Positions 1-5,124 of a stretch of DNA of 6,585 nucleotides are shown one piece after another. The position numbers and the translations under genes were made by a program. The stretch comes from Desulfurococcales archaeon (GTDB lineage: Archaea; Thermoproteota; Thermoprotei_A; Sulfolobales; NBVN01), in assembly GCA_027061705.1 (NCBI GenBank), contig JAMOVB010000130.1, positions 1-6,585 on the forward strand, given 5' to 3'. The notes below the pieces were generated by a model, which saw only the letters and a list, made by a program, of their open reading frames with translations, did not search any database and had not been told where the DNA came from. Position 1 is the stretch's first letter. Every line of letters starts with the position of its first letter.

Positions 1-135
1 GCTAATCTTAAGCCTAAGCGCATGGCCGGACTGGAGTCTCAGGGCATGCTGCTAGCAGCTGGCTGCGATCCCGGAGACACGCCCGTCATATTGACCGTTG
101 AGAAACCCGTTAAGCCTGGGACGAGGGTTTGTTGA
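1..135 (+). CDS. metG: Methionyl-tRNA synthetase beta-type tRNA-binding domain, C-terminal end (5' partial)
   Basis: Frame 1 is open from the window edge and ends at TGA 133-135, giving 44 residues. The stretch begins A-N-L-K-P, continues with G-L-E-S-Q-G-M-L-L-A-A, and ends K-P-G-T-R-V-C. The N-L-K-P and E/S-Q-G-M-(L/I)-L-A-A signatures and the closing V-K-P-G pattern are typical of the EMAPII/OB-fold tRNA-binding domain. In archaea this domain occurs as a small separate MetRS beta subunit or as the C-terminal tail of MetRS, where it helps the synthetase hold tRNA. Only the end is visible, so standalone subunit and fused tail cannot be told apart; a related free-standing tRNA-binding chaperone-like protein is less likely. 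It converges on glnA with 28 bp between stop codons. Family assignment is fairly secure; the gene symbol is provisional. Confidence 0.85.
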   Translation, partial: ANLKPKRMAGLESQGMLLAAGCDPGDTPVILTVEKPVKPGTRVC

Positions 136-163
136 GCTTCGGTTAGGGCGGTCTTTAGAGGGC

Positions 164-1495
164 TTACCATAGGTACTCAAGGTACTCGGCGGGTGACGGG
201 TGTATCTCAACCCTCCTTATCTCAGCCCTCTTAACCTCGATGTACTTCTCAAGCAACTGCCTCGGAAATACGGGCTTCAGGAACTCGCAGTCGCTCTCCA
301 GCTCGTCGAGGGCTTCACTTAAGCTCTTCGGCAGTGTCTTAACCCCTAACTCCCTCAACTCACGCTCGCTCATCGCGTATATGTTCCTCTGAATAGGGTC
401 TCCAGGCTCGATCTTACGCCTTATGCCGTCGAGTCCAGCAAGCAGTATTGCTGAGGCCGCTAGGTACGGGTTAGCCATGGGGTCAGGCGGCCTAAACTCA
501 ATCCTCTTCTTAGCCGGGTCGGATGTCCTCGGAACCCTTACCGCGGCAGATCTGTTCGCCACACCCCAGGCCAGGTATATGGGTGCCTCGTACCCCGGCA
601 CCAGCCTCTTGTAGGAGTTCGTCGTCGGCGATACTAGGGCCGCTAAGGCCCTGCCATGCTCCAGCAGCCCTCCAATGAAGTACCTGCAGAGCTGGCTCAC
701 CCCGCCCGGCTCTGAGTCGTCGCTGAATACGTTGTACCCGTCCCTCCAAAGGCTTACGTGTATGTGCATTCCAGACCCGTTATCACCGTAGAGCGGTTTA
801 GGCATGAAGTTAGCTACGTACCCCCATACCCTGGCGACGTGCTTGGCCACGAACTTTATGGTCAGTATGTCGTCGCCGAGGCTAAGCGCGTCTAGCGCCG
901 CTGTCGATATCTCCGCTTGGTTGGGCGCTACTTCATGGTGGTGTATTGATGCCTTGACACCCATCTCCCTCAAGGACCTGATTATCTCCCACCTCACGCT
1001 AGATGTTGGGCTTACCGAGTCCGCCACCTCATACGCCCTCTTGGGCTGCAGGCTACCCTCAGGTCCTTCCTCATCGTTCACAACCTCGGCAAGCATGTAG
1101 CCCTTCCTGACCTCGAACCTCACCTTATGGATGAAGAACTCGACCTCAGCACCCATACGCTCCCTAAGCCCGTTCGAGGCCAGATACTCTGAGGCCTTCC
1201 TAGCGACCCCTCTTGAATTACCCCAGAATGGTGTCCCGTCGCACCATATGTCCGCCATTACCCTGCCTCTGCCCTCCCCCCACGGCAGCTTAGTTAAGGT
1301 TCTAAGATCGGGTATTAGGTGGAGATCGCTGTCGCTGATGTCGAGAAGGTCTACGGACGAGCCGTCGAAGAATATGTTTGCCTTGAGAACCCTGTCAATC
1401 GTTACTGATACGGAATGCAGCCTACCTCTCAGATCCACGTAGTGGACGTCTACCCACTCTATATCGTCCGGCACCTGTGCGTAATCTCCCTTCAT
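164..1495 (-). CDS. glnA: Glutamine synthetase, type I-alpha (EC 6.3.1.2)
   Basis: This 443-residue cytoplasmic enzyme makes glutamine from glutamate, ammonia and ATP, normally as a dodecamer of two stacked hexamers. The beta-grasp N-terminal domain covers about residues 12-95, with the D-G-S-S loop at 44-47. The catalytic domain follows. Metal and substrate residues are recognisable: G-A-E-V-E-F-F at 115-121; H-H-H-E-V-A-P at 185-191 with Glu195; N-G-S-G-M-H at 239-244; N-S-Y-K-R-L at 293-298 with P-G-Y-E-A-P at 300-305; N-R-S-A at 314-317 and Arg320; and R-I-E-F-R at 331-335. Length and C-terminus resemble the Bacillus subtilis GSI-alpha enzyme (444 aa), and the roughly 25-residue GSI-beta insertion is absent. 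Retention of the ammonia/glutamate pocket favours true GlnA over gamma-glutamyl-polyamine ligase paralogues. ATG at 1495 is chosen because it sits about 39 nt after a TATA-like element; only a weak SD-like AGTGA precedes it. It is transcribed divergently from the Lrp regulator. Unusual: no arginine where the GSI-alpha feedback-inhibition Arg is expected. Confidence 0.95.
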   Translation of the reverse strand: MKGDYAQVPDDIEWVDVHYVDLRGRLHSVSVTIDRVLKANIFFDGSSVDLLDISDSDLHLIPDLRTLTKLPWGEGRGRVMADIWCDGTPFWGNSRGVARKASEYLASNGLRERMGAEVEFFIHKVRFEVRKGYMLAEVVNDEEGPEGSLQPKRAYEVADSVSPTSSVRWEIIRSLREMGVKASIHHHEVAPNQAEISTAALDALSLGDDILTIKFVAKHVARVWGYVANFMPKPLYGDNGSGMHIHVSLWRDGYNVFSDDSEPGGVSQLCRYFIGGLLEHGRALAALVSPTTNSYKRLVPGYEAPIYLAWGVANRSAAVRVPRTSDPAKKRIEFRPPDPMANPYLAASAILLAGLDGIRRKIEPGDPIQRNIYAMSERELRELGVKTLPKSLSEALDELESDCEFLKPVFPRQLLEKYIEVKRAEIRRVEIHPSPAEYLEYLW

Positions 1496-1529
1496 AACCG
1501 TTCACTAACTTACCCATCATATTCGAACG

Positions 1530-1538
1530 TATAATAAG
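1530..1538 (-). promoter_or_regulatory. Putative TATA box of glnA
   Basis: On the minus strand this stretch reads CTTATTATA, preceded by the purine-rich AATAAAAG that could serve as the TFB recognition element. Its centre is about 39 nt from the glnA ATG. With the usual archaeal spacing of about 25-27 bp, this puts the transcription start near 1507-1509 and leaves a leader of roughly 12 nt. The position fits well but the match is by eye only, and the element directly abuts the TATA box of the divergent gene. Confidence 0.5.
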
Positions 1539-1546
1539 CTTTTATT
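1539..1546 (+). promoter_or_regulatory. Putative TATA box of the Lrp-family regulator gene
   Basis: CTTTTATT on the plus strand is centred about 42 nt before the ATG at 1585. The predicted transcription start is near 1568-1570. That lies just ahead of the Shine-Dalgarno-like sequence at 1572 and inside or past the upstream TTG at 1567, so it argues against TTG as the start. It lies next to the glnA TATA element on the other strand. Confidence 0.5.
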
Positions 1547-1571
1547 GTGTATTTCCGAACATTTACTTGGC

Positions 1572-1579
1572 AGGAGTGA
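1572..1579 (+). promoter_or_regulatory. Ribosome binding site that decides the Lrp start
   Basis: AGGAGTGA is complementary to the archaeal 16S 3' end and ends 5 nt before the ATG at 1585. It overlaps the reading frame that would start at TTG 1567, which makes the TTG an unlikely start. Confidence 0.65.
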
Positions 1580-1584
1580 CGCTT

Positions 1585-2088
1585 ATGCATGCCCAAACCG
1601 AAAGAAGGGCGGATAGACGGATGCGTGAACCGGATGAAATCGACCTGCAGCTCCTCAAGTTGCTGGCGCTTAACGGCAGGCTAGGCATTAGGGAGTTAGC
1701 GCGGGATCTAGGCAGGTCCCCCTCTACAGTGGCGGAACGTGTCAAGAGGCTTGAAAGGGAGGGGCTGATCAGAGGGTATACTGCTTTAATCGACTACCAT
1801 AGCCTAGGCTATCAGGTGAACGCCATAACCCTACTTCAGGTTGAGGGAGCTTATATTGAGGATGTGGAGCGTGAGCTAGCCCGCGAGCCGAACGTTAAGG
1901 CTGTGTACGACATAACCGGCGAGTACGACATCGCCATAATACTCAGCTTTAAGAGCGTTCCGGAGCTGGACTCATTCATTAAGAGGCTTATTAGAAGGCC
2001 CCACATTAAGAGGAGCATGACTAGCCTGATCTTCAGGGTTGTTAAGGAATCACCGCATGTTGAGGCGTTCCTAAGGTCTATCGGCTAA
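1585..2088 (+). CDS. Lrp/AsnC-family (feast/famine) transcriptional regulator
   Basis: This is a DNA-binding regulator of 167 residues from the chosen ATG. A winged helix-turn-helix spans about residues 16-65: D-E-I-D-L-Q-L-L, then a recognition region around S-P-S-T-V-A-E-R-V-K-R-L. A RAM/AsnC effector and oligomerisation domain covers about 76-155, containing Y-D-I-T-G-E-Y-D-I-A at 108-117. In this family that Gly-x-Tyr-Asp segment lies near the amino-acid site at the dimer interfaces. Members usually form dimers or octamers and respond to amino acids. The ATG at 1585 is preferred for its strong RBS. An internal ATG at 1621 would give 155 residues, closer to the usual 150, so the Arg-rich first 12 residues could be extra. 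The frame also extends back to TTG 1567. It diverges from glnA, so control of glnA and itself, with glutamine as effector, is a reasonable inference; a Sulfolobus family member (ST1022) is reported to bind glutamine. Effector specificity cannot be read from this sequence. Confidence 0.93.
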   Translation: MHAQTERRADRRMREPDEIDLQLLKLLALNGRLGIRELARDLGRSPSTVAERVKRLEREGLIRGYTALIDYHSLGYQVNAITLLQVEGAYIEDVERELAREPNVKAVYDITGEYDIAIILSFKSVPELDSFIKRLIRRPHIKRSMTSLIFRVVKESPHVEAFLRSIG

Positions 2089-2121
2089 GGTGTTGATGAG
2101 CGTGAGCTTGTTTAGGGGTTT

Positions 2122-2152
2122 ACCGCTAAAACACGGTTAGGTGCTTTGCGGT
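2122..2152. other. Imperfect hairpin between convergent lrp and ppdK stops
   Basis: ACCGC at 2122-2126 pairs with GCGGT at 2148-2152. Inside, after a bulged T at 2127, AAA 2128-2130 pairs with TTT 2145-2147 and CAC 2132-2134 pairs with GTG 2141-2143 across one A.C mismatch, closing on the 6-nt loop GGTTAG. That makes 11 pairs. It abuts the ppdK stop codon (2153-2155) and lies 33 nt after the lrp stop. It could mark the 3' end of either transcript, but no T-tract follows on either strand, and archaeal termination usually relies on T-tracts rather than hairpins. Its role is uncertain. Confidence 0.35.
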
Positions 2153-5065
2153 TCACTCCTTCTTACCGCCGTACTTTATGGCTGCGTGGGCTGCAGCCAG
2201 CCTCGCCACAACGATCCTGAAGGGCGAGGCGCTGACGTAGTCTAGACCTGCCCTATGCAGGAACTCTATGGATGCTGGGTCGCCACCGTGCTCGCCGCAG
2301 ATCCCGACCTCTAGGTGTGGGTTAGCCTCCTTACCGTCCTTCGTGGCCATCGCCACGAGCTTCCCTACGCCCTCAACATCCAGCGTCTGGAACGGGTTTG
2401 ACTTGAGTATCTCGAGCTCCAGGTACTGCGGCAGGAACTTGTTCTCCACGTCGTCTCTGCTGAAGCTGAAGGTCGCCTGCGTCAGGTCATTGGTGCCGAA
2501 GCTGAAGAAGTCTACGGCCTTGGCGAGCTTCTTAGCCGTTAGGCACGCCCTAACGGTCTCAACCATCGTCCCTATCTTGACAGGCACCTTAATTCCGTAC
2601 TCCTTCTCAACGTCCCTTATGGCTGGTAGGACTGCGTTCTCCTTGACGTACTCTATCTCCCTAACCTCGCTCACCTGCGGTATCATTATCTCGAGCTTCG
2701 GGTTGTGGCCCTCCTTAAGTAGCTCGGCGGCCGCCTCAACCATAGCCCTCGTTAGGTAGTAGTAGATCTCCGGGTACGTTACGCCGACCCTAACTCCTCT
2801 GTGGCCCATCATCGGGTTGTGCTCCTTAAGCACCATAACCCTTCTGTAGAGCTCCTCGAGCTCAGCTATCTTCCTCTCGTACTCCTCCAGCACGTCGGGC
2901 GCTATGTTCTTGACAGCCTCCGAGGACTTGAGCGTGTAGTACGCGATCTTGGCCTCATAGAGCTCCCTAAGCAGCTCCTCTGGGGCCGGCAGGAACTCAT
3001 GGAGCGGCGGGTCTATTAGCCTAATCACTACTGGCAGGCCGTCCATTATCTTAAGCATTTCCTTGAAGTCCGGCTTGATCATCGCCGCCAGCTTCTTCAG
3101 GTGCTCTACCCTCTCCTCCCTGGTCTCTGAGAGTATGACGTTCCTCAGCGCCTTCAAGCGCTCCGGCTTCCTAAACATCCTCTCGATCCTCAGCAGTCCG
3201 ATGCCCTCGGCACCGAACTTCCTAGCTATGCGTGCATCTTCAGGCACGTCGGCATTCGCCCTAACGCCGAGCCTCCTGACGCTGTCCGCCCACGCCAGTA
3301 GCTCCTGAAGCTCGGGTATTAGCTCGGGCTCGACCGTCGGGACCTTGCCTACGTAGACGTTGCCCGTGCTGCCGTCGATCGTTATCCAGTCACCCTCCTT
3401 AACGACGATGTCGCCAACCCTGAACTCCTTCTTCTCGTAGTCTATCTTGATAGCCTCAGCACCGACTACGGCTGGCTTGCCTATGCCTCTAGCAACTACT
3501 GCGGCGTGCGACGTCATCCCTCCCCTAGACGTGAGTATGCCTACAGCGGCGTAGAAGCCGTGCACGTCGTCCGGCTTAGTCTCAACCCTAACTAGTATGA
3601 CTCTCTTACCCTTCCTAGCCCACTCAACAGCGTCGTCCGGGTGGAAGACGACCTGCCCGCTTACTGCGCCGGGCGATGCTGGGAGACCCTTAGCTATCGG
3701 CGTTGCCTTGGCCTTCGGGTCTATCCTCGGGTACAGGAGCTTCAGCACGACGTCAGGTGAGACCTTAAGGATCGCCTCCTCCTTAGTTATTATGCCTTCC
3801 TTAGCCATGTCGACAGCCGTCTTAACCCTAGCGGCGGGGGTCATCTTAGCCTTCCTGTTCTGCAGGAAGTACAGCTTCCTCCTCTCCACGGTGAACTCAA
3901 TATCCATGACGTCCTTGTTTATGCGCTCAAGCTTCTTGCCCGCCTCAATCAGCTGGTCGTAAACCTCCGGCATCCTGGCCTTCAGCTCCTCAAGCTTCAG
4001 CGGGGTTCTAATGCCGGCGACGACGTCCTCGCCCTGAGCGTTGGGCAGGAACTCACCGTAGGGCTTGTTCTCGCCGGTGGCGGGGTCCCTAGTGAAGTAG
4101 ACACCGGTTCCCGAGTCCCAGCCCATGTTGCCGAAGACCATCATGACGATGTTGACGGCCGTGCAGTCGGCCTTGTCGGGGGTTATGTTGTTCGCTATCC
4201 TGTAGTATATTGCCCTTGGGTTCATCCACGACCTGAAGACCGCCTTAATCGCTAGCTCCAGCTGCTTCCACGGATCCTGAGGGAACTCGCCCCAGTGCTT
4301 CTTGATCGCCTCCTTGTATATCTCAACTAGCTTCTTCAGATACTCAACAGCGAGCTTCCAGGTGTTGGGCGCCACCTCCCTGGGCGGCTGGGCGTCAAGC
4401 CTCAGGCTGTACTTCGGGAACTGCTTCTTAACGGCCTCAAGCTCCTCCTTAAACTTCTCCTCAGCCTCCTTCCTGAACTCCTCGTCGAGCTTGTCAAACT
4501 CCTTATCGAAGACCTCCTCAGGTATCTCGAGCACGATCCTGCCGAACATCGCTAGGAATCTCCTGTACGCGTCGTAGGCGAACCACTCGTTATTCGCCAG
4601 CTTGGCAAGACCTGGGGTGACCTCATCGTTCAGCCCTAGGTTGAGGACCGTATCCATCATGCCGGGCATCGAGATAGCGGCGCCCGACCTGACCGACACG
4701 AGCAGCGGGTTCTCCGGAGACCCGAAGCGCTTGCCTGACTTCTCCTCAAGCTTCTTCATGTACTCCCTAACCTGATCCATGAGTCCGTCAGGCAGGTCAA
4801 GGGAGTTTATTATCTCCCAGATCCTCTTGATTAACTCGTCCCTGACCTTAGGAGGCGGGTTGCGCTCAAGCTCCTTCACTATCTTATCGATCTCCTCCTT
4901 ACGCGGCGCGTAGAAGTCACGGCACGCCTCAGTAGTTATTGTGAAGCCGGGAGGCACTGGAAGCCCGAGCTGCGTCATCTGCGCAAGCGACGCCCCCTTA
5001 CCGCCGAGAAGCTTCTTATTCCTCCAGTCACCCTCCTCGAACGCGAACACGTATTTCTTAGTCAC
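2153..5065 (-). CDS. ppdK: Pyruvate, phosphate dikinase (EC 2.7.9.1), long divergent form
   Basis: This 970-residue cytoplasmic enzyme reversibly converts pyruvate, ATP and phosphate to PEP, AMP and PPi, linking glycolysis and gluconeogenesis. The N-terminal ATP-grasp domain (about 1-405) has G-G-K-G at 21-24, S-V-R-S-G-A at 124-129, the M-P-G-M-M-D loop at 133-138 and D-I-E-F at 388-391. The swivelling phosphohistidine domain (about 450-570) carries G-G-M-T-S-H with His520. The C-terminal PEP/pyruvate barrel (about 590-966) keeps Arg626, Arg682, Glu836, Asn859-Asp860 and Cys923 in G-I-C-G-E-H-G-G. The P1-type MPGMMD loop and full architecture exclude PEP synthase. It is about 96 residues longer than the Clostridium symbiosum enzyme (874 aa), with extra sequence around residues 53-90, 185-250 and 690-748, and it has changed residues next to Arg626 and Glu836. 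The start is GTG at 5063-5065; an SD-like GGTGG lies 6 nt upstream and the usual F-E-E-G N-terminus fits. No PPDK regulatory protein gene is nearby. Confidence 0.96.
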   Translation of the reverse strand: MTKKYVFAFEEGDWRNKKLLGGKGASLAQMTQLGLPVPPGFTITTEACRDFYAPRKEEIDKIVKELERNPPPKVRDELIKRIWEIINSLDLPDGLMDQVREYMKKLEEKSGKRFGSPENPLLVSVRSGAAISMPGMMDTVLNLGLNDEVTPGLAKLANNEWFAYDAYRRFLAMFGRIVLEIPEEVFDKEFDKLDEEFRKEAEEKFKEELEAVKKQFPKYSLRLDAQPPREVAPNTWKLAVEYLKKLVEIYKEAIKKHWGEFPQDPWKQLELAIKAVFRSWMNPRAIYYRIANNITPDKADCTAVNIVMMVFGNMGWDSGTGVYFTRDPATGENKPYGEFLPNAQGEDVVAGIRTPLKLEELKARMPEVYDQLIEAGKKLERINKDVMDIEFTVERRKLYFLQNRKAKMTPAARVKTAVDMAKEGIITKEEAILKVSPDVVLKLLYPRIDPKAKATPIAKGLPASPGAVSGQVVFHPDDAVEWARKGKRVILVRVETKPDDVHGFYAAVGILTSRGGMTSHAAVVARGIGKPAVVGAEAIKIDYEKKEFRVGDIVVKEGDWITIDGSTGNVYVGKVPTVEPELIPELQELLAWADSVRRLGVRANADVPEDARIARKFGAEGIGLLRIERMFRKPERLKALRNVILSETREERVEHLKKLAAMIKPDFKEMLKIMDGLPVVIRLIDPPLHEFLPAPEELLRELYEAKIAYYTLKSSEAVKNIAPDVLEEYERKIAELEELYRRVMVLKEHNPMMGHRGVRVGVTYPEIYYYLTRAMVEAAAELLKEGHNPKLEIMIPQVSEVREIEYVKENAVLPAIRDVEKEYGIKVPVKIGTMVETVRACLTAKKLAKAVDFFSFGTNDLTQATFSFSRDDVENKFLPQYLELEILKSNPFQTLDVEGVGKLVAMATKDGKEANPHLEVGICGEHGGDPASIEFLHRAGLDYVSASPFRIVVARLAAAHAAIKYGGKKE

Positions 5066-5080
5066 CTTTAACCACCGACC
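5066..5080 (-). promoter_or_regulatory. Ribosome binding site and short leader of ppdK
   Basis: On the minus strand GGTGG (5076-5072) is followed by 6 nt and then the GTG start codon. It supports the unusual GTG start; no other in-frame start nearby fits the family N-terminus better. Confidence 0.5.
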
Positions 5081-5096
5081 CTTTATTGGGGGTGAA

Positions 5097-5106
5097 TTAA
5101 AAAGCG
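5097..5106 (-). promoter_or_regulatory. Putative ppdK TATA box, with a T-run that may also end the upstream transcript
   Basis: The minus strand reads CGCTTTTTAA here, a good archaeal TATA-like element centred about 36 nt before the ppdK GTG. The predicted transcription start is roughly 5074-5080, giving a leader of about 10-15 nt. The element lies about 20 nt after the stop of the upstream glycosyltransferase gene, so its five-T run could also help terminate that transcript. This suggests ppdK is transcribed on its own rather than only by read-through. Confidence 0.5.
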
Positions 5107-5124
5107 TTGTTAGGGCTTCAGCGA

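Larger units (their letters stand above)
1521..1560. promoter_or_regulatory. Candidate operator pair flanking the glnA-lrp TATA elements
   Basis: ATTCGAAC at 1521-1528 and TTCCGAAC at 1553-1560 are near-identical, with equivalent positions about 31 bp apart, close to three DNA turns. The core TTCGAA is itself palindromic. Between them, AATAA at 1533-1537 and TTATT at 1542-1546 form an inverted repeat. Each flanking motif falls between one TATA box and the expected transcription start of that gene, where a bound protein could block polymerase. Lrp/AsnC proteins commonly bind degenerate dyads in phase on the helix and often regulate their own gene, so the neighbouring regulator is the natural candidate. 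The repeats are seen; regulator binding is inference. Confidence 0.4.

Noticed and set aside
136..163. Possible terminator between the metG-like gene and glnA
   Set aside because: Neither strand shows a clear stem-loop or T-tract in these 28 bases.
423..1442. Plus-strand open frames of 63-103 codons opposite glnA
   Set aside because: They lie wholly antisense to a clearly conserved enzyme. Their composition follows the codon bias of glnA, and no recognisable motif or ribosome site supports them.
1567..1584. TTG at 1567 as the Lrp start
   Set aside because: It lies at or upstream of the transcription start predicted from the TATA box, it has no ribosome site of its own, and the strong AGGAGTGA sits inside this extension, properly spaced for ATG 1585.
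2096..2140. Tiny 14-codon plus-strand ORF just after lrp with an SD-like AGGTG before it
   Set aside because: The spacing to the ATG is only a few bases, the product is too short to judge, and the apparent SD overlaps the lrp stop. Chance is the simpler explanation.
2268..4577. Plus-strand open frames of 72-163 codons opposite ppdK
   Set aside because: They are Ser/Leu-rich shadows of the biased ppdK codons with no domain signature. The longest (163 codons) lies over conserved PPDK barrel motifs.
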